Part shown: in pieces, positions 5,897 through 14,685 of the stretch
Layout: every line of letters begins with the position of its first letter
How positions within the stretch are numbered: the first letter of the stretch is position 1
Virus record (IMG/VR): IMGVR_UViG_3300034106_000421
Coordinates: 1-41,854 of that record
Direction: 5' to 3' (one strand)
Origin: a virus
Length of the DNA: 41,854 bases
Position numbers and translations under genes: made by a program
Notes under the pieces: model-generated
Database searches by the model: none
Told to the model about the DNA's origin: nothing
Seen by the model: the letters and a program-made list of their open reading frames with translations, nothing else

Positions 5897-6091
5897 ATGC
5901 TGACCATAGAAAAAGAAGTAACTATTGCTGAGATAGATGAAGCCATCAGCAATGTTCACGCTATGTTAAAAACAGACACCTATGGCAACCGCATGGATTG
6001 GCGCAAAAAACAGATTTTGCAAACATCTTTAGATGATTTATTAGACGCTAGATTAAATTTACAAAAGACAGGTAACGCAGTCATTGAGTGA
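5897..6091 (+). CDS. Hypothetical helical protein, 64 aa
   Basis: Predicted two helices, acidic and basic residues balanced, no membrane segment. No clear Shine-Dalgarno sequence precedes the ATG (the upstream bases are pyrimidine-rich), so translation initiation may be weak or leaderless. It is the last clear gene before the terminase control region. Function unknown. Confidence 0.6.
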   Translation: MLTIEKEVTIAEIDEAISNVHAMLKTDTYGNRMDWRKKQILQTSLDDLLDARLNLQKTGNAVIE

Positions 6092-6167
6092 TGCAGGCTT
6101 TGATGAAACCTGGATTGATACTGATGATCTAAGAATTACGCTATGTCACGAAGGTAACCAAAAGTAA
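6084..6167 (+). CDS. Possible short ORF with TTG start, 27 aa
   Basis: A TTG overlaps the end of the previous gene and opens a 27-codon acidic frame that runs into the GTAAC repeats. Supporting evidence is weak: there is no good ribosome-binding site and no family, and the repeats downstream suggest the region is regulatory. Included as tentative only. Confidence 0.2.
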   Translation: MSDAGFDETWIDTDDLRITLCHEGNQK

Positions 6168-6213
6168 CCTTATGTAACTTTCCCTCAATTTGCGGGATAA
6201 AGTTTCCTAGAAT
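6154..6213 (+). promoter_or_regulatory. Helically phased GTAAC repeats and promoter before the packaging genes
   Basis: GTAAC occurs at 6154, 6164 and 6174, an exact 10-base period, so the three copies face the same side of the DNA helix. A -10-like TAGAAT follows (6208-6213), 15 bases before the terS ATG at 6228. No good -35 is visible at 17 bases, which fits a promoter needing an activator bound at the repeats. Alternatively the repeats are a TerS recognition (pac) site, since TerS sites often lie beside terS. The sequence shows only the repeats; both roles are inference. Confidence 0.55.
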
Positions 6214-6227
6214 AAAGTGAACACATA

Positions 6228-6749
6228 ATGGTAAACAAAACCCCACTACATGAGTTGGTTGATCGTGAGAAGCAGATCATTGAACTACGCATTGAGGGCT
6301 TTACCTGGAGGCAAATAGCAGAGCGAACACAAATGTCACCAGCAGGAGCGCTAAAGGCTTACAACCGTGCAATGGTTAGAACGCTTAAACCAGCATCTGA
6401 TGAATTGCGTGAATTGGAATTAGATCGCCTAGATACGCTCCAACAAACTTATTGGCAACCAGCAGTGCAGGGAAATCTAAGAGCCGCAGATTTCATTTTG
6501 CGCGTAATTGATAAGCGGGCAAAGATCTTGGGGCTTGATGCTCCAACTAAGATCCAGGCAGAGGTGGTGACTTATGACGGAGGAACAAATCTTGACGCAG
6601 AAGTTGATGCAATCGCAAGACTCATTGATGCAAGCACAACCGTTGCTGATGACGGAACAGAGATCCACACCATCACTGAATTCCAGGATCAAAGCGAGCA
6701 GGTGGGTATGGAAAAACAAACTGGCCAGGAAGGAACAATTACCGCCTGA
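6228..6749 (+). CDS. terS: Terminase small subunit, 173 aa
   Basis: TerS recognises the packaging site on concatemeric phage DNA and delivers it to TerL. The N-terminal 55 residues carry a helix-turn-helix (RIEGFTWRQIAERTQMSPAG). A helical oligomerisation region follows (about 57-110), and then an acidic, low-structure tail. The assignment rests on this domain plan and on adjacency to an unmistakable TerL. Its last 176 bases overlap the annotated start of terL in another frame, which is unusually long. Confidence 0.8.
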   Translation: MVNKTPLHELVDREKQIIELRIEGFTWRQIAERTQMSPAGALKAYNRAMVRTLKPASDELRELELDRLDTLQQTYWQPAVQGNLRAADFILRVIDKRAKILGLDAPTKIQAEVVTYDGGTNLDAEVDAIARLIDASTTVADDGTEIHTITEFQDQSEQVGMEKQTGQEGTITA

Positions 6750-8004
6750 AGGTGATTGGAACATTTGGCTTTACATGGCTGGCAGAGGTGCTGGAAAGAC
6801 CCGTACAGCCGCAGAATGGCTTGCCTGGGAGGCTATTAGACAGCCTGCTACAAGATGGGCCATAGTTGCCCCTACCTTTTCTGACGCAAGAGATACATGC
6901 GCTGAAGGTGAATCAGGCGTAGTTTCTGTTTTAAATCGCTTTCACATGTTACAGAATTACAACAGATCTATTGGCGAAATCTTATTAACCAATGGAAGCC
7001 GCATAAAACTTTTTTCTGCTGATCAACCTGAACGCTTTAGAGGACCGCAACATCATGGGGCTTGGTGTGATGAATTAGGTGCATTTAGATATGAAGAAGC
7101 CTGGGATCAATTGCAGTTTGGATTACGCCTTGGCAAGAAACCTAGAGTTGTTGTAACTACTACTCCGCGCCCAACTCCTTTAATTAGAATGTTGGCTAAC
7201 CGCAAAGACGGATCTGTAACTATAACCAGGGGAACTACATTTGATAACGCGGCTAATTTAGCCCCATCTGCCCTCATGGAACTCCAGGCGCGATACAACG
7301 GAACAAGATTAGGCAGACAAGAACTTTATGGCGAAATTCTTGATGATGTGGAAGGCGCTTTATGGACTAGAGGCGTAATTGACCGCAACCGTGTAGATGC
7401 ACAACCAGCGTTATCCAGGATTGTAGTTTCTATTGACCCTGCTGTAACCAGTAATGAGAAATCAGATGAAACAGGAATTGTTGTTGTTGGATCTAGTAGT
7501 GACGGGCAAGGTTATGTACTGGGAGATTACAGTTTCAAAGGATCGCCATTAGCCTGGGCAACAAAAGCCGTAGATTTGTTTGACGCATATAAAGCAGATG
7601 CAATCCTGGTAGAAGTAAACCAAGGCGGAGATATGGTTAGTGCAGTTTTGAAACAAGTAAGATCAGGGATACCGATTAGAGAAGTGCGAGCGCATGTCGG
7701 TAAGAAATTACGGGCTGAACCAGTAGCGGCAATGTATGAACAAGGCAGAATCCACCATGTAGGAGAATTTGCCTGGCTAGAAGATCAAATGACTAACTGG
7801 ACACCTGAAGATCCATACTCCCCCGATAGAATTGACGCACTTGTACAAGGATTTTCTGATTTACTTGGCAAGGTAACGGTTAGCAATTACTTTAATGCGA
7901 TTTCTAACATGTGTCCTAGTTGCGGGCTACCAATGCCTAAAAGTTTTGGCAACTGTTCCGCATGTGGAGCGGCTATGATTAGCACTGTTTCTGAAGGAGA
8001 ATAA
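6574..8004 (+). CDS. terL: Terminase large subunit, 476 aa, with C-terminal zinc ribbon
   Basis: ATP-driven DNA packaging motor and headful/site nuclease. Walker A is AGRGAGKT (residues 69-76) and the Walker-B-type acidic motif is WCDELGAF. The nuclease domain begins SIDPAVTSNEKSDETG, with further acidic positions at ILVEVNQGGD and PDRIDAL. The final 31 residues hold CPSC and CSAC knuckles (C447, C450, C461, C464), a zinc ribbon not usual in this family. The start at 6574 has GAGGTG upstream. A later in-frame ATG (6649) would still leave the conserved ARKEQLPPEGDW entry intact. Confidence 0.96.
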   Translation: MTEEQILTQKLMQSQDSLMQAQPLLMTEQRSTPSLNSRIKASRWVWKNKLARKEQLPPEGDWNIWLYMAGRGAGKTRTAAEWLAWEAIRQPATRWAIVAPTFSDARDTCAEGESGVVSVLNRFHMLQNYNRSIGEILLTNGSRIKLFSADQPERFRGPQHHGAWCDELGAFRYEEAWDQLQFGLRLGKKPRVVVTTTPRPTPLIRMLANRKDGSVTITRGTTFDNAANLAPSALMELQARYNGTRLGRQELYGEILDDVEGALWTRGVIDRNRVDAQPALSRIVVSIDPAVTSNEKSDETGIVVVGSSSDGQGYVLGDYSFKGSPLAWATKAVDLFDAYKADAILVEVNQGGDMVSAVLKQVRSGIPIREVRAHVGKKLRAEPVAAMYEQGRIHHVGEFAWLEDQMTNWTPEDPYSPDRIDALVQGFSDLLGKVTVSNYFNAISNMCPSCGLPMPKSFGNCSACGAAMISTVSEGE

Positions 8005-8361
8005 ATGGCTGTTACTTACAACACCACAATTGATCAGGGTTCTGATTGGTACTTTACAGTCACTTACGCAAACCCTAATGGCACGCCAATTAACATTACT
8101 AACTACACGGCGGCTATGCAGTTGCGTGCTACTCCACAAAGCGTGAATCCAGTATTGACTTTAACTACACAAAACGGCGGAATCACAATTACGGGCGCAA
8201 CTGGAACTGTTGCATTGCACGCCACAGCCGCACAAACTATGGATATTGTTGAAGGCTCATACGCTTATGACATTGAGATTTATTCACCAGCATCACCAAC
8301 AACTGTAACTACACGATTAGTGCAAGGCCAAATTTTAGTTAGCGCGGAGGTAACACGGTGA
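8005..8361 (+). CDS. Beta-sandwich structural protein, 118 aa
   Basis: The sequence pattern (TIDQGSDWYFTVTYANPNG, NITNYTAAMQLRA, GTVALHATAAQT, GSYAYDIEIYSP, TRLVQGQILV) matches a widespread small phage beta-sandwich like the N-terminal domain of baseplate/fibre proteins. It begins right after terL and overlaps the next gene (GGTGA). A fibre-attachment or adaptor role is likely. Position between terL and portal is unusual for a tail component. Confidence 0.65.
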   Translation: MAVTYNTTIDQGSDWYFTVTYANPNGTPINITNYTAAMQLRATPQSVNPVLTLTTQNGGITITGATGTVALHATAAQTMDIVEGSYAYDIEIYSPASPTTVTTRLVQGQILVSAEVTR

Positions 8362-8648
8362 GCCAAGACCAAATTACGGTATCGCCAGTAATCAACCAAA
8401 TCACTGTTGCCTCACCTGGACCACAAGGACCATCAGGCGCATTTCAACCATCTGATATTGCTTATACTCATGTGCAAGCCGTAGCAAGCGCTACTTGGAC
8501 TATTAACCATAATCTTGGTTTTAATCCAACGGCGGTTGTATTGGACTCATCAGGAACGCAATGTGAAGGCACTTTCAGTTATCCTACGGTTAATCAAATG
8601 GTGATCACATTTAGTTCAGCATTTACAGGAAACGCTTATGTTGTATAG
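8358..8648 (+). CDS. Small fibre-like structural protein, 96 aa
   Basis: GTG start overlapping the upstream TGA, with GGAGG nearby. After a short collagen-like turn (GPQGPSG, residues 22-28) comes a beta domain, WTINHNLGFNPTAVVLDSSG and FSSAFTGNAYV, a module seen in many phage fibre and tail-associated proteins. The same INHNLG/THSLNT-type module recurs at the C-terminus of the next protein (YTVTHSLNTKDVQVTIYD), suggesting a shared domain. Confidence 0.65.
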   Translation: MSQDQITVSPVINQITVASPGPQGPSGAFQPSDIAYTHVQAVASATWTINHNLGFNPTAVVLDSSGTQCEGTFSYPTVNQMVITFSSAFTGNAYVV

Positions 8649-8658
8649 GAGCATATAA

Positions 8659-10113
8659 ATGGCAAGAAAATTTTTAGTATCTATTGACTTAAACAAGAAT
8701 GAATTGCAGAACGCGGTTATACAAAACCTTGCTACTGCTCCCGCGACACCGCTTGATGGTCAGATTTACTACAACACTTCTGATGACACGCTTTATTTTT
8801 GGAACGGATCTGCGTGGATCAATGTTGTTCAACAAGCAGAAATTCTTTACGACACATTTGCTAACCGCCCAGTAGCAGGCGCAGGCAACACAGGATCATT
8901 ATTTTTTGCAACAGATCAAAACCTTCTTTATTTTTCAAATGGTTCTGCATGGTCACAAATAAGTACATTTGGAAACGCAACAGCAACTACTGCTTATGGT
9001 GACAGCGCAGTAAACGGATCAGCAAACACTTATTCACGCTCTGATCACACACACGGTACGCCATCTCTTACATCTACTGCACCACAAACACTGGCCGTAG
9101 GTGGTACAAACACAGTGGGTACTGCAACAACACCAGCCCGCGCAGACCATGTTCACGCACTACCTAATTTTGGCACTGTCACAGCACAAACATCATTTGG
9201 TTCATCATCAGGCAATGGATCAGGCACAGAATTTGCGCGTAATGATCATACACACGGCACGCCAACACACGATAACGCCGCACATAGTGCCATTAATCTT
9301 TCAGCACTTACTGTTCCAACAGCAGATGTGGCATTTGCTACATACAAGATCACAGGTTTGGGAAATCCAACTTCAGATCAAGATGCCGCAACAAAATACT
9401 ATGTAGATCAGGCTGTTCAAGGTCTTACATGGAAAGCGGCGGCTAATCTTCTTTCAACAGTCAATGTGGCGCTTACAGGATCTACTGGAACGCTTAACAT
9501 TGATACATACGGCGCACTTACAAGCGCAGATGTAGGTTATCGCATTGTTCTTACTGGTCAAACAACAGATACAGAAGATGGCATTTATGTTTATGCTGAC
9601 AATGGAACTAACTACACACTTTCACGCGCAACAGATGGCAACCCATATACAGAACTTATTGGCGCATCTATTTATGTGCAAGAGGGAACAACAAAGGCTG
9701 GAACATCTTGGGTTCAGTCAAATCATTACCTAACTTCTTTTGCAGGTCAGAATTGGGTGCAAATTGCAGGACCAGGAACACTTACAGCAGGCAATGGCAT
9801 CAATATCACAAGCAATGTTGTTTCTGCTGTTGTTGAGGCTGGTGCTGGTCTTAGCCTTTCAGGTTCAGGACTTGCAATTGATACAGCCGTGGTTGTACGC
9901 AAATACGCCGCCTCAATTGGTGATGGATCTGCTACTTCTTACACAGTTACCCATAGCCTTAACACCAAAGATGTTCAGGTAACTATTTATGACAATTCCG
10001 CCCCATTTGCTGAAGTAATTTGTGATGTCCAGCATACAAGTACATCAGCAGTGACCTTGTTATTCTCAGTTGCGCCAACTTCAAATCAGTATAGAGTTGT
10101 AGTCCAAGGTTAA
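8659..10113 (+). CDS. Tail-fibre-like protein with DHTHG repeats, 484 aa
   Basis: AGGAG precedes the ATG. Domain order: an N-terminal segment with YYNTSDDTLYFWNGSAW (about 37-53) repeated as LLYFSNGSAW; three copies of an AR/RS-DHTHG-type motif in the middle (about 124-200), the His-x-His pattern that can bind iron in trimeric fibres; ITGLGNP..DQDAATKYYVD, typical of phage fibres; and a C-terminal INHNLG-like beta domain. It is probably a receptor-binding or accessory fibre. Placement before portal, away from the other tail genes, is odd. Confidence 0.75.
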   Translation: MARKFLVSIDLNKNELQNAVIQNLATAPATPLDGQIYYNTSDDTLYFWNGSAWINVVQQAEILYDTFANRPVAGAGNTGSLFFATDQNLLYFSNGSAWSQISTFGNATATTAYGDSAVNGSANTYSRSDHTHGTPSLTSTAPQTLAVGGTNTVGTATTPARADHVHALPNFGTVTAQTSFGSSSGNGSGTEFARNDHTHGTPTHDNAAHSAINLSALTVPTADVAFATYKITGLGNPTSDQDAATKYYVDQAVQGLTWKAAANLLSTVNVALTGSTGTLNIDTYGALTSADVGYRIVLTGQTTDTEDGIYVYADNGTNYTLSRATDGNPYTELIGASIYVQEGTTKAGTSWVQSNHYLTSFAGQNWVQIAGPGTLTAGNGINITSNVVSAVVEAGAGLSLSGSGLAIDTAVVVRKYAASIGDGSATSYTVTHSLNTKDVQVTIYDNSAPFAEVICDVQHTSTSAVTLLFSVAPTSNQYRVVVQG

Positions 10114-10151
10114 TAACTTCCCGCAGTACAAGGGGATAAAGGGAGATACAC

Positions 10152-12026
10152 ATGGGTCTGCGTGACCGTATCGCAAGAGCAATAGCAACTGGCAGTGTAG
10201 AAAAAGGTCCAAACCTTCCTGCTGGTACAACAACTATTGGTACTGATGCCTTAATGGCACAAAGCGGATTAGCCATGCAACAAACTTATGGCAATAGCGT
10301 TGCGCTACCACGCGCACCATTCTCTGCAACAGTTCCATTTGGTCCTGGTAACCCAATTACACCAGGTGCAATTAACCCAATTGATCCTGCTACTGGTCGG
10401 CCACAGCCACGCCGTTATGAATATCAAGTTGCACAGAACATCAACATTACAGAAACACGCCTTGTACCTTTTACTACATTAAGAGCCGCATCAGAACAAA
10501 TTGATATTTTGCGCCGTTGCATTGAAGTAATTAAAAACAAAATGTCAGGTTTAGAGTTTGACATTGTTATGGGAACAGACGCATCTGAAAAAATTGCGGC
10601 GGGAGCAGGCGGAGATCATGTCCGTGCTATGGCAAAAGCCCGTGAAAAATACACAGATGAAATTAATCGCTTGCGTACTTTTTGGGAAGTGCCTGATAAA
10701 GCCAACGGATATACCTGGGCTGATTGGTTAAACATTGCGTTAGAGGACATTCTTGTTATTGATGCGTGGGCCGTTTATCCTCAACCAACAGTAGGCGGGG
10801 ATCTATTTGGTTTCCAAATTCTTGATGGCGCAACTATTAAACCTTTAATTGATGATCGCGGTATGCGCCCATTAGCACCTAATGCGGCTTTCCAGCAGAT
10901 CCTTTATGGTTTTCCACGCTCTGAATTTTCTGCAACTGACGAAGATCCAAAAGCAGATGGTGAATTTACTGCTGATCAATTGGCTTATTGTGTGCGTAAT
11001 CGCCGTTCTATTTCTGTATATGGATTTAGCCCAACAGAGCGAGCGCTACCGCTAGCAGACATTTATCTACGCCGCCAGCAATGGATTAGAGCGGAATACA
11101 CAGACGGTGTAATGCCTGATTTGATGTTTACTACTGATGAAGATTGGGGAACTAACCCTGATTTACTACGCGCTTATGAAAACATTTTAAATGATGATCT
11201 TGCAGGACAAACTCAACAGCGCAAACGCGCTCGCTTGCTACCAAAAGGATTAGCCCCAATAGTTAATGAAGGCTATGGGGAAAAGTTTAAAGATACGCTT
11301 GATGATTATTTGATTACCAGCATTTGTGGACACTACGGCGTACAACCTGCTGAAATTGGGTTTGCTCCAAAGGGCGGATTAGGCGGCGGCGGATTTGAAG
11401 AAGGCCGTGCTGAGAACGCTGAGGCCATTGGAATTCAACCATTGGCTAACTGGATTTCAAAGATGGTTACAAACCTTTCTTACACATATTTAGGTATGCC
11501 ACGCGAACTTGAATTTAAATTAATGACATCACAGCGTTTAGACAATGAAGAAAATGCGCGTAAGTCACAGATTGAAGTTACTAGCGGAGGGAAAACAATT
11601 AATGAGCGTAGATCAGAATTGGGATTGCCATTGCTTGATACCCCACAAGCCGACATGCCAATGCTTGTGTCAGGATCTAGCGTGTACTTGTTCTCCCCTG
11701 ACGGAATCATCAACGCATCAACAGTTTCAACTGCTCCAACTCTTGAAGGGGCTAACGCAACACCAACAGCCGCAACCACTCCTAATCCGCTTGATCAAAA
11801 ACCTGAGAAAGAAGGCACGGAAGAAGAAAGAGTTGAATCTGATGAAGTTGAAAAGGCACAATCTGCGGAAGTAAAAGCATTTATGAAGTGGGCTAATAAA
11901 GGCAAACGGGCAAGACTGTTTGAATTTAAAAGCCTAGATCCAATTGTGGCAGATGCACTTAATCGTTGTGCTTTTGACGGTGATTTAGAAACTGCTAGGG
12001 CGCTCGCTAAGGCTTATTTAACATGA
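10152..12026 (+). CDS. Portal protein, 624 aa
   Basis: The portal ring is the DNA entry and exit gate of the head and docks TerL. Evidence: size, position after the packaging genes and before MuF, and the portal-like pattern of IDILRRCIEVIKNKMSG, DALVIDAWAVYPQ-type text, a long helical stem and GHYGVQPAEIGF followed by a glycine-rich loop. The C-terminal 120 residues are acidic, rich in Pro/Thr/Glu and probably disordered, then helical. It overlaps the MuF gene by 4 bases (ATGA). Confidence 0.9.
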   Translation: MGLRDRIARAIATGSVEKGPNLPAGTTTIGTDALMAQSGLAMQQTYGNSVALPRAPFSATVPFGPGNPITPGAINPIDPATGRPQPRRYEYQVAQNINITETRLVPFTTLRAASEQIDILRRCIEVIKNKMSGLEFDIVMGTDASEKIAAGAGGDHVRAMAKAREKYTDEINRLRTFWEVPDKANGYTWADWLNIALEDILVIDAWAVYPQPTVGGDLFGFQILDGATIKPLIDDRGMRPLAPNAAFQQILYGFPRSEFSATDEDPKADGEFTADQLAYCVRNRRSISVYGFSPTERALPLADIYLRRQQWIRAEYTDGVMPDLMFTTDEDWGTNPDLLRAYENILNDDLAGQTQQRKRARLLPKGLAPIVNEGYGEKFKDTLDDYLITSICGHYGVQPAEIGFAPKGGLGGGGFEEGRAENAEAIGIQPLANWISKMVTNLSYTYLGMPRELEFKLMTSQRLDNEENARKSQIEVTSGGKTINERRSELGLPLLDTPQADMPMLVSGSSVYLFSPDGIINASTVSTAPTLEGANATPTAATTPNPLDQKPEKEGTEEERVESDEVEKAQSAEVKAFMKWANKGKRARLFEFKSLDPIVADALNRCAFDGDLETARALAKAYLT

Positions 12027-14473
12027 TCCAGGGCGCTCTAGAGGCAGATGGGCGCATAGCGGCAAAGAACGCAACCAAGATCAGGGCGGCTCTTATGGAA
12101 ATGGCCGATTACAAAAAGATCTTTTTGCAGTATCAAGAAACGCAACCAATCTCTACCCAAAACAAAGCACAAGACAATGCCCGCGCTCGCTCCTGGGCAA
12201 TTATGAATGTGCGCTTACGAACTGAAGCATTGGCATCAACACTATGGCGCACTTGGGCTGAGGCTTATGTACTTGGGGAAGCGGCGGCTGATGAATGGAT
12301 TAAAAAAACAATCCAGGCTAACAAAGCGGCTGATGATGGCTACATTGATTGGAAGAATTGGCAACCAGGAGATAAAGCAGGCGCATTAATGTTGCGTAGG
12401 CCAGGTGCTTTCCAAAGATTATTAGATCAAACCAATGTAACTATTAAAGGCATGGAAAGAACCAGCATCACAGACATAGGCAATGCCTTGGCTACCACAA
12501 TAGAACTTGGATTAGATGCTGAAAGAGCCTCTATTCTCATAGGTAAACATGTGGCTAGCGCATCAAGAGCATTAACAATTGCTATCACTGAACAGAATAG
12601 AGCCATGTCTGCGGCCACAATTCAACGCTACAAAGATGCTGATTTACAAAAGATGGAATGGCATGTGTCAGATCCATGCGATAAATGCGCTCAAAATGCA
12701 GGTGCAGTAGTTCCTATTGGCACATCATTTCCTACTGGAGCAACACAGCCACCGCAACACCCACATTGCCGTTGCGTTTTATTGCCAGTAATTCCTGGAA
12801 TGGAAGAAGATGATTTAGCCCCAACTGGTACAACGCTGGTAACTCCGCCTGCTCCACCTGAATTACCTCCTGCTTTCCCAACTCCAAAACAACAAATAGA
12901 ACAAACAGTTGCGGAATTGCAAAACAGAACAATAGATCCAGGTCAAGCAATCTATGAAAAACTAGATAACCGCCCATTCATACCTGGCAAATGGGATATT
13001 GTGCCAAGAGAAGCAATGAGAGAAGTAGAACTTTCAAACATTATACGCATGAGAACTACTCCAATAGACAGAGCAAGAGCGGCTGTTATTTATGATATTC
13101 ACGCAAAGAAAATGGATCGGGATTTTGTAGCCAAAGGCGTTGTGTATAAGAACGGCCCAATAGAAGTTCAATTTGGTGGAGTGGGTCTTGCGGTCAAAGA
13201 AGAAATGCGTAAACAGGTAATTGAAGAAGTAGAAAAATTACAGTTAAGCAATCCTAAAAATCGGGTTGCAGTTCACATTACTAAAGACAGTAAAAATAAA
13301 TACGGTTGGGCTTACTTGGGCCAAGAAGATCTATGGGTTGTTCCTAAAATTGTCAAAGATGCAGAATTAAAAGTGAGCGGTGCTGGTAAATTCAAAATGC
13401 CAGTTACCCCGACCACTACTCAATTCCAATACACCCTAGCCCACGAATGGGGTCATCTAGTTGATAATCTTGCCCAAGGCTCATTGTCAAGACAGGCTGA
13501 AAGAACAACAGAAGTAATTAAAAAACTTAAAAAAGAATTTCCTGATGCGTTTACAAGCGGGTATTCAGGAAATAACAGCAGAGAATTTTACGCTGAAATG
13601 TTTACTGAGTATTACAGAACTGCTGGACAGACTAACAATAAGTTAGTTCAAGCAATGGCTACTGAATTTGGCTGGAAAGTTCCTGGAGGGGTAGTACAAC
13701 CTAAGCCTGTACCTGTTCCTATTGCAGTAGAACCTCCTAAGCCTAAAACGGTCAAAGCCAAATACAACAATCAAAATGAATTTGATAAACAAGAAATGCT
13801 CAAAATTATTGACATAAAAGAAAATCAAATGGGCGTAGTTACTATCTATGATGGAGCAACACAAAAATACATAGAGGCTTTTAAGTACACTGGAGATGAC
13901 CGCTTAAAGGCCATATTACAAGCGCAAGGCTTTACTGCTAAACCTACCGTTTTGAGCGCTAATGATTTTGCTGTATTAGAGCAATTAGGAACACCGATTA
14001 TTCACCGTGGGCTAACTGCTAGTTCTACGAAATCTGTTGATCAAATGATTAAAGAATTTAAAGATGGTGAGATGTATGTAGGTACGGGTGTTGCTGGAAA
14101 TGGTGTTTATGCAGGAACTGATTTAAACTATGTAATTAAATACGCAGGAGATAATCCTAACAATGTAATAACTATGGCTTTATCACCACAAGCAAAAGTA
14201 ATAGATATGGAAGATGCTAAGAATGGTGCTAAAACAGCAAGTAATGCTTTTTATGACAAAGCATTTAAACGCCCATATAACAATCCTGAAATGGGCAAAT
14301 TTGTAGATAGTTTTGGCGATCTTACAGAAGAACAAGCAAGGCAACTGGGTATCTTATTTAGAGATCCAGGCCGTTATGCCGCAGTTAATGGGTATGACGC
14401 AATCAAGCATGTAGATGAAGATGGCGGCATTTATGTAATCCTAAACAGAGGGGCAGTGAGGGTAAAAGAATGA
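12023..14473 (+). CDS. MuF head protein fused to metalloprotease and ADP-ribosyltransferase-like domains, 816 aa
   Basis: Residues 1-255 form a MuF (SPP1 gp7-like) minor head domain ending in the family's Cys/His cluster: DPCDKC (217-222) and HPHCRC (246-251). After a Pro-rich linker (about 260-290) a second domain carries HEWGH (474-478) and REFYAEMFTEY (520-530), the HExxH plus downstream Glu pattern of zincin metalloproteases. The last 160 residues resemble an ADP-ribosyltransferase fold: IIHRGL (659-664), GTGVAGNGVYAGTD (687-700) and a terminal ILNRGAVRV. The catalytic Glu is not obvious. MuF proteins are packaged in the head, so the C-terminal domains may be injected effectors. The MuF call is firm and the protease good. 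The ART is tentative. Confidence 0.85.
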   Translation: MIQGALEADGRIAAKNATKIRAALMEMADYKKIFLQYQETQPISTQNKAQDNARARSWAIMNVRLRTEALASTLWRTWAEAYVLGEAAADEWIKKTIQANKAADDGYIDWKNWQPGDKAGALMLRRPGAFQRLLDQTNVTIKGMERTSITDIGNALATTIELGLDAERASILIGKHVASASRALTIAITEQNRAMSAATIQRYKDADLQKMEWHVSDPCDKCAQNAGAVVPIGTSFPTGATQPPQHPHCRCVLLPVIPGMEEDDLAPTGTTLVTPPAPPELPPAFPTPKQQIEQTVAELQNRTIDPGQAIYEKLDNRPFIPGKWDIVPREAMREVELSNIIRMRTTPIDRARAAVIYDIHAKKMDRDFVAKGVVYKNGPIEVQFGGVGLAVKEEMRKQVIEEVEKLQLSNPKNRVAVHITKDSKNKYGWAYLGQEDLWVVPKIVKDAELKVSGAGKFKMPVTPTTTQFQYTLAHEWGHLVDNLAQGSLSRQAERTTEVIKKLKKEFPDAFTSGYSGNNSREFYAEMFTEYYRTAGQTNNKLVQAMATEFGWKVPGGVVQPKPVPVPIAVEPPKPKTVKAKYNNQNEFDKQEMLKIIDIKENQMGVVTIYDGATQKYIEAFKYTGDDRLKAILQAQGFTAKPTVLSANDFAVLEQLGTPIIHRGLTASSTKSVDQMIKEFKDGEMYVGTGVAGNGVYAGTDLNYVIKYAGDNPNNVITMALSPQAKVIDMEDAKNGAKTASNAFYDKAFKRPYNNPEMGKFVDSFGDLTEEQARQLGILFRDPGRYAAVNGYDAIKHVDEDGGIYVILNRGAVRVKE

Positions 14474-14682
14474 TTACAGATCATGTGATAAGCATAAAAT
14501 GGGCAACAGCAATTAACAGTTTTAAAGTAAACAAGATAGAAGATGCTGAGGCTCTTGATCAATTTAGAGATTGGTATTTAAAAGCATCATCAATTGATGA
14601 AGTACCACAACCATATAGAAACTGGGTATTGACAGGCTTGCCTGCTAAATACACAAAACAGACACCAATAAAGGAGGCGTAA
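14470..14682 (+). CDS. Small protein coupled to the MuF-effector gene, 70 aa; possible immunity/antitoxin
   Basis: Starts within the stop of the MuF fusion (ATGA), so it is made in step with it. The protein is soluble with three tryptophans and no membrane segment. No family recognised. In polymorphic toxin systems a small gene right after the toxin often encodes its inhibitor. That context alone supports the suggestion and the sequence shows no immunity-domain signature. A plain head-assembly role is equally possible. Confidence 0.6.
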   Translation: MITDHVISIKWATAINSFKVNKIEDAEALDQFRDWYLKASSIDEVPQPYRNWVLTGLPAKYTKQTPIKEA

Positions 14683-14685
14683 TTA

